Assembly (NCBI GenBank): GCA_026120035.1
Contig: JALRME010000029.1
Coordinates: 124,001 to 188,000 of the forward strand
Source of the DNA: Coleophoma eucalyptorum
Lineage: Eukaryota > Ascomycota > Leotiomycetes > Helotiales > Dermateaceae
Reading direction: 5' to 3'
Length of the DNA: 64,000 bases
This document shows positions 1 through 11,636 of the stretch, one piece after another (positions within the stretch are counted from its first letter, which is position 1; each line of letters begins with the position of its first letter). The position numbers were made by a program, and so were the translations under genes. The notes beneath the pieces were generated by a model. The model had not been told where the DNA came from, ran no database searches, and worked only from the letters and a program-made list of their open reading frames with translations.

Positions 1-394
1 TCAACGGACTCAAGCGGAAGAATTAAAAAACTATCCTGATAGTGTAAAGGCACTGGCTATTAGAAACCAACTGGGAAGAGAGCCGCCACTTCTCGGTTCT
101 CGACCAGTCAGCGTACTAAGGGGCGATACATTGAAGGATGAGAGGATCCTGTACAACGCAGGTGTGGCCGCGGGAAATGGGACGGAAGAGCAAAGGGCAA
201 TGTATCGCAGGAAGCTCGAAACCTTTGAGAAGCTTGATACCAGTTTTCAAAGAGCACACCTTTCGCTTTCCACTAACTCTCATTTTGTCCAAGCCAATAA
301 TTGTGGTCATAATGTAAACTTACAAGAACCAGAGCTTATAGTGGAGGAGATTTGTTGGGTTCTGCAGGAACTGGATGAGGCAAACAAGCAGTAA
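1..394 (+). CDS. Alpha/beta hydrolase, C-terminal part (cut by left edge)
   Basis: The reading frame is open from base 2 to the stop at 392-394 and gives about 130 residues; the start and most of the protein lie left of the window. Near the end the frame reads FVQANNCGHNVNLQEPELIVEEI, shown here as the short motif GHNVNLQEPELI. A Gly-His followed by a Pro-Glu helix is typical of the catalytic-histidine region at the C-terminus of alpha/beta-hydrolase fold enzymes. The nucleophile elbow and acid residue are outside the window, so neither activity nor substrate can be judged. No internal intron is needed in the visible part. The family call rests on this one motif and on the overall helix-rich tail. 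Confidence 0.6.
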   Translation, partial: QRTQAEELKNYPDSVKALAIRNQLGREPPLLGSRPVSVLRGDTLKDERILYNAGVAAGNGTEEQRAMYRRKLETFEKLDTSFQRAHLSLSTNSHFVQANNCGHNVNLQEPELIVEEICWVLQELDEANKQ

Positions 395-1157
395 AGTCAT
401 AAAGCAAGCAATAATTAAGCATCCTCAATCCCAATAAATACCAATATTAAGACAATGATTGTCCCGATGCGACGTCAATATACTATTAACTTCGCCGTCC
501 CTAACGGGTCGGCTCACTTGATATGCTATGGTCGCTTAGCAGGTCCGGGCAACGCCTTCACAGCTCGCTACAGCAAAGCCACTGCCTCGATTCTTATCAC
601 GGAATCCCACTTATGGTATCTTTTTGGAACAAGGTTTAGGAAATCTCCATATGGGGCAACTTCAGGAGACTTATAGGACTTGTATATCATTTCAACCCCA
701 GCATAATCGGCAGCCCCGCTCGTTTCCGCCATCAACTGTCAAGGGGGAGTTTTCCGTGATGCTGTTGTCGGATAAGCGTCTCTTCTACCAGCATGCAGAA
801 TTGGCATCCAAAGCATTCTTTTCTTGAAGCTCGAGGCAATTGATGGCACGAAATAAGTGATGCTTAACTTAGCTACTCTATCCATTTGGGCACCATCAAA
901 ACAGATCTGAAATATTTCGAAGACTGCACATGACATGCATTATCTGTGGCTACTGTACGGCGTATGCGCCGTCCTATCATCGCTTTATCTTAGAGAGCCA
1001 AGGCGATAGTGACCCTGGACGAACAACAAGCTGGAGATATGCAACTTCACGGCCAGGACCCAGGAGCGCGGCCGGTAGTCGTGCATAAAGCTCGTAGGGC
1101 CCGTGTCGATCTTGAGACAGGTCAGAATATCTTTCTCTCACATTCATACCTTCAATC
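395..1157. other. Intergenic, hydrolase 3' side and permease 5' side
   Basis: This 760-bp gap should hold the hydrolase 3' UTR and the permease promoter and 5' UTR. Short open frames occur on both strands but none resembles a known protein or has splice-supported extensions. I see no other feature. Confidence 0.5.
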
Positions 1158-2895
1158 ATGGATTCCGAAAAGGTCGTGGCCAAGACGTCGTCTGAAAACC
1201 TCGACTGCCCCATAGGCGAAGTTGAATCTCTGCGCGAGGCAAAGGCATATCAGACAAAACGAGGATTGGCAGGTCGCCATGTCCAGCTCATGGCGATTGG
1301 GGGTTCGATTGGAACGGGGCTCTTCGTGGGAATAGGATCAAGTCTTTCGTCTTCGGGACCATTATCCGTAGTCCTCGCCTACATCTGTTATTGCTCAGCC
1401 TTTATCTTTCACTGCAATATGGCTGTAGGTGAAATGGCCGCATATCTGCCCATTCGTGGAAGCGTCTACGAGTTCGCAAGTCGATATGTTGATCCTGCGT
1501 TCGGATTCGCGCTGGGATGGACTTATTTTTATGGCAGTGCTATGTTGGTATGTGCTGAGATGAGCGCAGTTGCAACAGTTATGGGATACTGGCTTCCAGA
1601 TGTTAACGCCGCTGCATGGATTGCCATGTCCCTGAGTGTTTGTATTCTGCTTAATGTGTTTGCTGTCAAGTAAGTCATGTTCCTGTTCCAAAGAAAACTC
1701 TCTGTCTGGCATCACATATTGCCTGACTGAATATATTTAGAGAAAAAATGCATTCTGACAATATTATAGATGGTACGGTGAAACAGAGTTCATTTTTGCC
1801 TGTACTAAAGTTCTCCTTCTCATTGGACTCGTCCTCCTGACTTTCATCACCATGCTTGGTGGTAACCCACACCATGACCGGTATGGATTCCGAAGCTGGA
1901 CAGATGGCAACGCTATGCACGAATATATGGGTACTGGGGTGACTGGAAGATTCCTTGGCTGGTGGAAAGTGATGCTGTACGCAGCTTTCTCAGTCTCCGG
2001 GCCAGATCTCATCGCCCTCGCTGCAGGAGAAATGAAAGACCCTCGACGTAACATCCCTCGCGTTGCACGACGTGCTTTCTGGCGTATTGCTGGATTCTAC
2101 ATTGTTGGTGTATTTGCTGTCGGTATTATCTGTTCTTCCCGCGACAAAAGACTACTGGGAGCCCTGGACAATGGAAGTGCTGGCTCGGCAGCTAGTCCCT
2201 GGGTTATTGGCATCCAGAACATGGGCATTACTGGCCTACCCAGTTTCATCAATTTCTTGATTCTCGTCTCCGGATGGTCTTGTGGAAACGCCTATGTCTA
2301 CTCGAGTTCTCGAACACTGTACTCGCTTGCGCTTGATGGCCAAGCTCCAAAATTCTTCCTTAAGTGTACCAAGAATGGCGTGCCAATTCATGCTGTCCTG
2401 GCCGTTGGTCTGATCTCCTGCATTACCTTCTTGGTCAGCAGCAGCTCTGCAGCCACCGTCTTTGGCTGGTTCGTAAACCTAGCGACAATCGCCTTTGTAG
2501 CTTCGTATACGGCTTTCCTTTACACTTATGTCTGCTGGTTCAAAGCCCTCAAAGCGCAAGGGATCTCTCGAGATACGTTGCCATTCAAGGCGCCTTTCAT
2601 GCCATACGCAGCTTATTTTGCCATCGGTTCGGGATTTGTGGTTATTTTCTTTGCTGGTTTCAACGTCTTCAAGCCTTTTGATGTCCAGGGCTTTGTTACT
2701 TCGTATTTCGGTGTGGTCTTCGCCATTCTTATGTATGTTAGTTGGAAGGTGGTCAAGAAGACTAAGCTTGTGAACCCTGCCGAGGCGGATTTGCTCACTG
2801 GCAAGGCCGAGGTCGATGAAGAGTGTCTTATCTGGGAACAGCCTGGTGGGCGTGATATGAAGGGCCCAGTGAAATGGTGGGATGCTTTATGGTAG
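1158..2895 (+). CDS. YAT-family amino-acid permease
   Basis: Two exons, 1158-1669 and 1770-2895, encode 545 residues. The 100-bp intron starts GTAAGT and ends TATAG, and joining restores the family motif VKWYGETEF. After a short cytosolic N-terminus comes GRHVQLMAIGGSIGTGLF (about residues 34-52), the hallmark first membrane helix of the yeast amino-acid transporter (YAT, APC superfamily) group. Ten further hydrophobic helices follow, and the conserved segment around SGPDLIALAAGEMKDPRRNIP is present. The C-terminus ends in a Trp-rich cytosolic tail. Plasma-membrane, proton-coupled uptake of amino acids is the known family role. The exact substrate (general, proline-type, basic) cannot be read from sequence. 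ATG 1158 is chosen because the acidic N-terminus and spacing to helix 1 match the family. Confidence 0.93.
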
Positions 2896-3986
2896 GCAGG
2901 AAATACACAGGTGATGCACGGGGTATGTGGCCGGGAGGCAGGTATATATACATGCCTATTTAGCGGGAGGCAGTTAATCAAACAGCCGTCTATGCATCAT
3001 TATCATTATTAGAGTTTCGTCTGTTCGGTATTGATTTGTGAAGCAATTGATATCCCCATAAAAAAAATAAGAAGAAACCGAAAGAACTACTACGTAAGTA
3101 TGCTATTAAGCAGTCAATATCTCGGGATCAAATAATGCCCTGCCTGAGTTCTTTCAGACAATTTGTTAGTCCTAAACCTTAAAGGGGGTATCACGACTAC
3201 TTCATTTATCGGGTTGCTTATTTGGACGCATCATAGACTTTTGTAGTCGCTTGTGTATATCGTGCATGCTCCATGAGTGATGGTGCCTCACGGTGGTAAC
3301 TACTGGTAGCAATCTACGGATTCAAGCCTCTTTGCTGTCCAGAACATTATTTTCCCGTCTGCCTCCGCCATCCATAAAGGAGGCTTGAATACGCATACCC
3401 CGGCTTTTATGTAGAGGTGCAAGGTGGATGAAGAGATCTTCCCAGCCAAATGTGAAATTGTCACATAATTTCAAAGTTTTGAATTGTCCACTGTATCATC
3501 CCGATATGCCGAAAGAAGGTTGCCTAGTGCACTGGTTTAAATAGCTAGGGCCGGGAGAACGGAAAAGCAAAACAACCCCGCTGAACTGACACGGATGCCA
3601 AATGCAATTACTAAAATTCTGCATTAAACAGCGATAGATTCAGTGATATTCCGCGCAGAACTGTAGCGTTAAGTCAAAGCATAAAGGGTAGCTGACGTCA
3701 CGGGTGCGAGAGGGGCATTATCCAGTCGTTAGATTTCTGACACTTCTACTTTCCTGACTTCGCACAATACCTAAAGGTAAGTCTACCTTATAACTTCTTT
3801 GGTTTGTGCACAACGGTTGCTCCTTTTATTTTCTTCTATCGTGAAGATAGCTGGTGTTCTAGAAATCTTCTAGAAACATAGGTGTACTCTAGTTTTCAGA
3901 TCTGTCAGAGGTGCCAGGTTCAATCGAGTTCGGAGCCATCTACCAGGTATAGACAACAACGAGTCCCAGAGAGTCGGACTTGGGTC
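2896..3986. other. Intergenic between two transporter genes
   Basis: A 1.1-kb gap without credible coding sequence. It must contain the permease terminator and the TDT promoter. The only pattern I can point to is a pair of near-identical 11-bp units at 3857-3876 (listed separately). Confidence 0.5.
3857..3876. promoter_or_regulatory. Paired TTCTAGAA units, heat-shock-element-like
   Basis: Two TTCTAGAA palindromes stand in tandem, separated by three bases, about 110-130 bp upstream of the TDT carrier start codon. Each half contains inverted GAA/TTC units as in a heat-shock element, but the spacing between the two units is three bases and not the canonical two. Function is inferred only. Confidence 0.25.
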
Positions 3987-5353
3987 ATGATCAACTCTAC
4001 GAAATTCCCTGATTCCGAAGAGCCTCTAGAAGCTCAGCCTGGGGCAGGGGAACATGTTCGACGACGGCGACCTCTCTTAGCAGCCATTGAAGAGTTCCCA
4101 CCGACTTACTTCGCCATCTGTATGAATGCGGGCATCATCAGTATCCTTTTACACCAACTTCCATACAACTTCTCTGGGAAGCATGTCCTGTCCACCATCG
4201 CCTACCTTATCGACGTGGTGCTCTTCATCATCTTTTCAATTTTCATGGTCGCTCGCCTGCTCATATTTCGTCGCGGCGCACTCCACAGTCTCGGGAGTAA
4301 TATTGAGCAGGTCTGCTTTACAGCATGCTGGCCCATTGCCTTACTTACAATCTCTGCGGGAACGGGCCTGGTGGTTAGCCAAGTATCCTGGGCCGGACAC
4401 AGATGGACAATTGTCGCGTATGTGCTCTGGTGGTTTGGAGCGGCGTGGGTGTTTGTCACGGGATTAATTGTGTATACGACGTTGTCCCGGAAGAATCTGC
4501 TCTCGTTGCACAACGCCACACCGGCGCTGATGATCCCGGCCGTCGGGGTCGCAACGGCTGCGAGCACGGGAGGGATTATCATCAATTATAGCAGTGGGAT
4601 CACGGCAACATTGCAGGTGCCCGTTATTATTGTGGGATACCTGCTACTTGGACAGGGGCTCTTCTTGGGGCTGGTGTTGTATACGATATTTCTGCTGAGG
4701 TTATTCACGGAAGGTTATGTGGTAGCTGAGAAAATGCCTTCCTTGATATTGCTCGTAAGTCATTATACACTTATTGGTCCTCACTACAAGCGTCCGAACC
4801 GAAATCCTCAAGTATCAATGCTGACCTCAGACCCAGCTTGGACCAGTAGGTCAATGTGCAACGGCCCTACTAGTCCTCAGCAGTGCAGCGGACACAGCTG
4901 GCGCATTTGCAAACTACCACGAAGGGAGGTTTCTTCAAGGCAATGCCGCCTCGGCATTGGCAGTAGCAAGTGCCATGCTCTCCTTACTACTATTCGGATT
5001 TGGGATATTTCTGTTGTGCTTTTCACTTCTTGCAATTGCGGAGACGGTCTGGAGGAGAGAGTTTAGATGGACTATGACGATGTGGAGTACTATCTTTCCA
5101 TTGGGTACGTGTTTGGATTCTTCATTTCGGCTAGCCAGAATGATATTGACGTCGAATAGGAACCATGAACACAGCTATGCTGGTCTATGCCACTGAGATG
5201 AACTCACCCGCATGGAAGGCCTTGACTGCTGCTTTGCTACTTATTTTGGTCATAGACTTCTTGTATTGTGCTGTATATACGATATATGGTGTAATATGGG
5301 AAGATCTATTGATACCAAAAGATGCAAGAAAATCTGAAAAGGATAGACTTTGA
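3987..5353 (+). CDS. TDT-family carrier (C4-dicarboxylate/malic acid or sulfite type)
   Basis: Three exons, 3987-4754, 4837-5104 and 5160-5353, encode 409 residues; the introns (82 and 55 bp) begin GTAAGT and GTACGT. The protein opens with about 40 polar residues, then FPPTYFAICMNAGIISILL, the first-helix signature of the tellurite-resistance/dicarboxylate transporter family (Mae1, Ssu1, SLAC1-like). About ten membrane helices fill the rest. Joining exon 1 to exon 2 restores a helix beginning LGPVGQCATALLVLSSA; joining exon 2 to 3 gives FPLGTMNTAMLVYATEM, the typical last-helices segment. Family members export sulfite or move malate across the plasma membrane, and I cannot choose between these. 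ATG 3987 is the first in-frame ATG after the upstream non-ATG open stretch. Confidence 0.9.
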
Positions 5354-6579
5354 TCGCCGAGGAACATTGGGATATAATAGATAATGTGCAATCCGTCATG
5401 TCTGCAATTTTCAGCTTGATGTCGCCATGTAAGAACGCCATTCTTTAAACATTTTTATCATTCATTTCATAAAGTTTATGATCTGTATTTTTTATATGTT
5501 ACGAGGTTCTTACAGGAGACAATGATGGTATCTGTTTTGGGCTAAGCTTAAGAGGGGGAATTTCAGTATTCCGCAATATCAGCTAGAGAACGCGAAGAGA
5601 GACAGCCATGAAACAAAGATTTCCGAATCCCAACGGTGTAAGTCAGTAGATACATAAAAGGATTCGGGAACTAGGTCTAATAGATCTAGCTTTGTTATCT
5701 CAAAGGGTACTATTGTACGTTAGGAAATAGCTGCCCGGTACTGCAACGAAGATAAATTCTTCGTCAACTAAGCTAAGGTACACGATCGTAATAAGCTCAA
5801 ATCAAGCGAGATAGTCTCTCCGTACCCCACAGATCCATTTATGTAGCGTTCCTGCATAAAATTGATAATGGATCTAACAACCAGTGGCGTCTAACGTTCG
5901 TCAAAGGCCGCCAAGAGTATGACTCCCTTCTTTATCGTGCTCATAGTCTGGCGTAACTGTTGGAATATCGTTATTCTACCTGCTGGTGGTACCTGTGTTT
6001 GCTCCTTGCTACAAACGCCACCTGCTTGTACCCGTGTTTGTAATTACGTAGTATTACTATGGAGGTCGGATCGATGCCTATTTAGAAGACCTCCATCACA
6101 CTCACTTAGAAGAATCATCTTCGTTTTACCTCGCGTTTTTGACCTGTCTTTACAACAGAAAAAAGAGGTAGACCAACGGTAACTCTTGATCACGAACATC
6201 GCCGACAGGAGGCTGAGCACAATTAAAAGACGACTTGGCTTAGTGTGGCGGTACAAGGGACTGTAAACCGTTACAGGACAAAAGACATAGCTACCCCACT
6301 TTGCCATGCCTTTCGGCGCGTGGTCGGAAGTAGCCAGAGAATTTCGCCGACTTTATGTTGATCTCCTTTCTTTTCTCTTTCTCTTGGATCTCTCTTCCCT
6401 TGTTATTCTCGATCGTCGGTCGCTGACTGGTGATAAAGAAATAATCATTTGCCTTCCACATCGCCAATCCACACTCTCGGTTTTGGAAAGGTGCTGCAAG
6501 AGCGATAATATACTGACGCGCTTTAGTGGAGTCCTGATCCACAAGCGTCAGTCACCTGATCTGGGAGCTACTTTACACC
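5354..6579. other. Intergenic between TDT and MFS genes
   Basis: A 1.2-kb AT-rich gap. Open frames on both strands are short and show no family motif. I see nothing beyond expected 3' and 5' flanks. Confidence 0.5.
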
Positions 6580-8635
6580 ATGTCCAGCCCTCCAAGAACC
6601 ACTGACACCTACGACCATGCAAGGACAGAGAACAGCGAGTATGATGAATCTACTCCAATCTTGCCAGCTTCGGCTAGAAAGTCCAACGTAACAGGTCCAA
6701 AAGATGTCACGAAACGGAAAGAATTAGGCGAGCCGTTGGAGAGTAGAACTCTTGGAGAACCCAGCGATGCACAGAGACGACTATCGTTCGTGGAGGAAGA
6801 TGAGGATCCTCTGCAGATAGAAACACCAGCTGATCCTGCTCTGCCTGCGAAAGAGAAGGATGAAAAGGTCACGTGGGCGAGTCTGCCTCATAAACGGCAA
6901 CTGTTCATCCTAACTTGTGCTCGTCTTTCTGAGCCGCTGGTGCAGACTTCTCTTCGGGTAAGTGAGATGCTTTTGTAGATGCAAGGCGATATGAAAATAG
7001 AAGCTGACAGAAACAGTCGTATCTCTGGTATATGCTCAAATCCTACGATAGTTCACTGCCCGACTCCACCATAGCTTCTCAAGCTGGTATTATGCAAGGT
7101 GCATTTGCAGCAGCTCAACTTTGTACGGCTATGCTTTGGGGTCGTTTTTCTGATAAGCATGGACGGAAGAAGGCTCTTCTGATTGGACTTACCGGTACTA
7201 CTATCTCTTGCTTAGGCTTTGGTTTCTCCACGACCTTTTGGCAAGCGCTTGTTTTCCGCATGATTGGCGGTGCTACCAATGGCAATATTGGCGTGATGAG
7301 AACCATGATCAGCGAGATCGTTAGAGAGAAGAAGTCCGCTACAATCCCCTGAAGCTGCCATATAGATTGCTAATAGCAAAGCAAATAGGTTTCAATCTCG
7401 AGCTTTCTTACTCTTACCAATGTGTGCTAACGCCGGAACAATCATCGGTCCTGTTCTGGGTGGAATACTGTCCGACCCAGCTGGCAACTATCCCAAATGG
7501 TTCGGTGGTATCGCTTGGCTTGAGAAGTTCCCTTATTCACCGCCAAATCTTCTAAGTGCACTTTTCTTGGGCTGCGCTGCTTGCGCAGTGATCTTTGGTC
7601 TAGATGAGGTCAGTATAGTCTGATCCAACTGCCTTTCCATTTATTAATTTGGTACAGACTCACGATATTCACGGCCAGAAAGAAGACTGGGGACGAGAAC
7701 TGGGCCACAGAATCGCATCTCTTCTCCGAAGATTGGGAGGTCGAAGACCCGAGCAGGGATACACAGCACTTGAGCAAGACGAAAGCCGGGCAAGCTACGA
7801 AAGCGCCGATGTCGAGCTCTCTCCAGCCATAGTGAAGAAGCCCAAGAATGTCAAGCGCCGTTACAAGAACCAACTCCCGTTCCGACGCATCTTTACTTTC
7901 AACGTCATGTGCACACTTATCACGCACGCGCTCTTTGCCTTCTCTCAAGGAACTTTCAACAGCATCTTCTTCACGTTCCTCTCCACCCCAGTCTTCGACC
8001 CGTCACAGCACAAGGATTACACGCCGCATCTCCCGTTTGTCTTCACCGGAGGCCTCGGACTCCCAGCAAGCAGTGTGGGTTTCTCAATGGCTATTCTCGG
8101 CACCCTCGGAATCACCCTGCAGCTCTTCCTCTACCCGATAATCAATGCCCGACTTGGGACCGTAGGAGCATGGAGAATCTTTTTGTACCTGTTCCCAGTG
8201 GTGTATATCCTGACGCCGTTCCTAGCGCTTATACCCTCAACCAGTGCACCACCGGAGCCAAAGACGGGGCCCATGGTCTGGATACTGCTCACCGCACTCA
8301 TCTTTGTGCAAGTGATTGCGCGAACCTTCGCTACGCCGGCGGCGGCGATTCTGATCAACAACTGCTCGCCGCACCCTAGTGTGCTTGGGACCATTCACGG
8401 AATGGGCACCAGTGCGAGCAGTGCTGCGAGAACGATTGGCCCTGCTTTGGGAGGATATGTCTACGGTGTTGGGTTGGATAAAGGTGTCATTGGCGCCACT
8501 TTCTGGGCTCTGGCTGGGATGGCTGTTCTTACGGTCTTGGCTAGTAATTTTGTGAAGGACGGTGACGGGCATGAAATCTGGCTAGAAGGCGATGAGGAAC
8601 CCGAGGAGAATGGTCCTAGTGAGACGCGCAGATAG
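6580..8635 (+). CDS. MFS transporter, YCR023C/ZIFL-like
   Basis: Four exons (6580-6957, 7017-7333, 7389-7608, 7658-8635) encode 630 residues. A long hydrophilic, Ser/Glu-rich N-terminus of about 100 residues precedes the membrane domain. The MFS loop motif appears as GRFSDKHGRKKALLIG after helix 2, and NAGTIIGPVLGG lies in helix 5. A central cytosolic loop of about 80 residues (GQKEDWGRELGHRI onward) separates the two six-helix halves. This arrangement matches fungal zinc-induced-facilitator-like or YCR023C-type carriers; substrate is unknown. The second intron (7334-7388) has the unusual donor GTCCGC but restores the conserved REKKFQSRAFLLLPM, so I accept it. The C-terminus is acidic. Confidence 0.9.
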
Positions 8636-9113
8636 ATGGGCGCACCAGACTTGGGTTAGATATATAAAATTATCGTTTCGAAACGGCTGGTTTGAGCAAT
8701 AAGCTATATTTAGATTCTTTTACAAAAAGCTTATACCCTTATAGATGGAATTCGTTGTCACCATTAAAAACATAAATGATTCCCGTGGTGACATTGTTAT
8801 CACAAGATGGTGAAGTAATCATTCAAATCAATTTTCAAATATCTTTCATTTCACTCCCTACCTCCATCCCGCCCACCGAGTTAAATAGCCTTGACTAAAC
8901 TACAAACGGAGCCAATAGGCTCCTGAAGTAAACAAACAAATGCCCACCTCATGCAAGAAGTAGCTAGAGCAAACACGACGGGCAAATCCAAACGCCCGTT
9001 AAATCAAAAGGTGAAAAACGCCATGGCCATGCAGAAGAACCAAAAGAAAAATAGGGGGTAACACAAAGCACTGAAAGACACGCGCTCACAAAATCTGGCA
9101 TTTCGCTTTTTCC
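8636..9113. other. Convergent 3' flanks of MFS and MADS genes
   Basis: The two genes end toward each other across 480 bp. The gap should hold both 3' UTRs and terminators. No other feature is visible. Confidence 0.5.
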
Positions 9114-11045
9114 TTAGGCGTCTTGCTTTTGCCTCTTGGCATCACCTCCAGCTTCACCCTCAGGGCTCTTGCGCTTCTCTGCTGGAGGTCCTCGCTCTCC
9201 ACTGTCTTCTCTCAGAAAGCTAGGGCCAGAGCCAACAACTGGCGTTGCAAAATTCAAAGGACTAGGCAGTGTGTTCCCATCCCCAGTTCCTCGGTAATTC
9301 CATTCAGGGTAGAAGGAACTGGGAGACGGTAGGAATTCGTTGTTCATAAAGCGACTTGGTAAGGCGGACACTGGAGTATCAATATTCATATTACTATTTG
9401 AGTTTGCGCCTTGTGAGTTTTGCGTTGATTGTGAAACTGGGTGTGGTCTTGCAAATGGATTAGGCGGGCCTGAGGCTCCAGCCGACAGGAGCGCAGATGC
9501 TGAAGGAGATGGGGGTGGAAGGACCACACCAGAAGAGTGCGAGCTTGAATCTTTTCGTTGCGCTTGATGTGACCCAGAGGCCCCAGTAGATTCTCGAGGC
9601 GACGAGGCGGAATCTGCTGTTGCGGAGCCGCCTCCATCAGATGGTTCGTCAGGAATTTGGACTTTCAAGACAGGTCGCTTCACACCAGCTGCGCCTAACT
9701 GTGCACTATTCGTCCGGGAAGGTGGAGTGAAGGCGTCTTGTGCAGAAGATACTGATGACATGGAAACTCGGTTCTTGGTATGGGTTTGAGCTCGAGGCGG
9801 CGGAGACGGAGGCTTGTTTCTTGTTACAGCTCCAACGTCCACCGACTGAGATCTGTTGGCAATTTGAGGCTCATTTCTTGATGGTTCACTGATTGATGTG
9901 GAGCTTGCCCAATGTTGTGACAGAATCGAACGACTCTCGTCTATAGGCGTAAAAATACTTCGCGACTTGACAGACATCCGTTTCACAGGCTCCAAGGACT
10001 GTTGAGGCTCTGGTTGTTGGCTTTGCTCCTCTTGCTGAGGTTGAGGTTGCTGTGGTGGCTGCTGCTGCTGTTGCGGTTGTTGTGGCTGCTGTTGTGGTTG
10101 CGGAGGAGAAGCAGTTTGGCGGGAAGGAGGCCTTTCCTGCTTAATAAAAGTCGGGGCAGGCTGTCTTCTTTGCTCCTCCAAGTATATCTGCTGAACTTGT
10201 TGCGGTTGTGGAGGCAATTGTGGATGCTGTTGTGGTGGCGTGTATTGATATTGAGGCGGAGGGGCTTGATGTGGCATAGGTTGAGGGACTTGCATATGTT
10301 GTGGTATAGCCTGAGGATGAGGCATGACCGGGCCATTCTGAGGTTGGTAGATTGCAGGGTTTGGCATATATGCGTATCCATTAGGTGGAGGGTGGGGACC
10401 TTGGGGTATGTGTTGTCCGAGATGAGACGGTGGTCTTTGAGGAGCATTTCTAGAAGACGGCCGGGACATGATCTGCGGTTGCGGAGTGTGCTGACGCTGT
10501 AGGTGTTGCGGGTGATGGGGAAATGCACCATTTGGTATCGGAGGGGAGGCGGATGGAGTGTGATGTCGAATATGTTGGAAAGCTGGATTCTGCTGCTGGA
10601 AATGAGGTTGCATCATCTGAGGTTCAACCGATCCGTGGTGAGATGGTCCAGATCCAACATTATCGTCATCATCATCGTCATCGTCTCCCTTCCCGTTGAA
10701 ATCCGCAGGACCTTTGTGTTCATTGGGACCTCCATACTGCATGATGTTAGCTGACGCATCGACCGCGTTGACCTCGAACGTACGTATTGGTATCTGGTCA
10801 GAATCTCCCCGATGTCACCACTCGAGTACTCATACAGCTTCTTGTTGTTTCCAAATATGATGACCGCGACATCGACCGAGCAGAGGACGGAAAGTTCATG
10901 TGCCTTCTTGAAAAGGCCGCCTTTGCGCTTCAAGAAGGTGCTAGGTAACGGGTCAGCCATTGTCTGCCTTCCGGACAAGATGAACGTACACAGAACGATT
11001 TCTATCGTCCTTGATCGCCTTGATCTCGATCTTTCTTCTTCCCAT
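9114..11045 (-). CDS. rlmA: MADS-box transcription factor, Rlm1/RlmA (MEF2-type)
   Basis: Three exons on the minus strand, 11045-10990, 10940-10784 and 10736-9114, encode 611 residues; both introns are under 50 bp and start GTACGT. The first 18 residues ([18 protein letters not shown]) lie in a 56-bp exon. Splicing completes the MADS box with [20 protein letters not shown] and then the MEF2-type extension through [16 protein letters not shown]. An eight-Asp run follows (about 89-96), then a long Pro/Gln/His-rich region with a Gln tract (about 288-300). [14 protein letters not shown] (about 330-343) resembles the conserved docking region for the cell-wall-integrity MAP kinase; that role is inferred. 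A basic bipartite nuclear signal ends the protein. Rlm1 proteins activate cell-wall repair genes under Slt2/MpkA control. Confidence 0.93.
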
Positions 11046-11542
11046 CCTGTATGCGACGAGGACGCGGCAAAGCTGCTGGCGTCGAGGGATGGATGTTCAA
11101 GAGCTTCGAATGTGATAGTCGCTACTCAAACACGTCGACAATGAAAAGCGCGCCTCATTCAAACCGACGCGATCGCAAAGAGCGTTGTCGTAGTTTGAAG
11201 ATTGATGGCAGAATTGGTGGAGTTGATGGTTGTGGCTCGGCGTCAATGGCAAGCTGTCGAGTCTCGTTGATGAGAAGCAGCAGAACACGGGTCGACAGAG
11301 TAGAGGCAGAGAATGCGACCCAGGACGTCGCGATCTCCTGAAACGCACAGAAAAGTGTTACAGCGGGGAATCTGGATCTAGCGGGAGGGCGGAAGCAGCA
11401 ATAAGGTGGTCGCGGAAGGCTGATTAATATGGGCTGGCGGTCTGCTCTGATGGCAGCTCTACAATGATGCGGTACCTGACACTTTTTTGTCGAAGTCAAA
11501 CTGATAGACTGATTAGAGGTAGGTAGGTGATGGTGGTGGCTT

Positions 11543-11552
11543 CTATATTTAG
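11543..11552. promoter_or_regulatory. MEF2/Rlm1-type site CTATATTTAG
   Basis: The ten bases fit CTA(A/T)4TAG, the recognition sequence of MEF2-type MADS factors including yeast Rlm1. It sits about 500 bp upstream of the start codon of the MADS gene. This would suit autoregulation, as reported for Rlm1-type factors, but binding here is inferred. Confidence 0.45.
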
Positions 11553-11591
11553 AGGAGAGGAAGGTAAGGTCGGAGGAGGAAACGGGCAGAC

Positions 11592-11636
11592 GGCAGGGCA
11601 GGGCAGGGCAGGGCAGAACAGAGCAGGGCAGGGCAT
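11592..11636. repeat. GGGCA pentamer repeat
   Basis: Four uninterrupted GGGCA units, a degenerate stretch (gaacagagca) and two further units form a short microsatellite. It lies outside any gene, about 550-590 bp upstream of the MADS start codon. Confidence 0.8.

Noticed and set aside
10002..10502. 166-codon plus-strand Leu/Arg-rich frame
   Set aside because: It is the antisense shadow of the Gln/Pro/His-rich part of the MADS protein.
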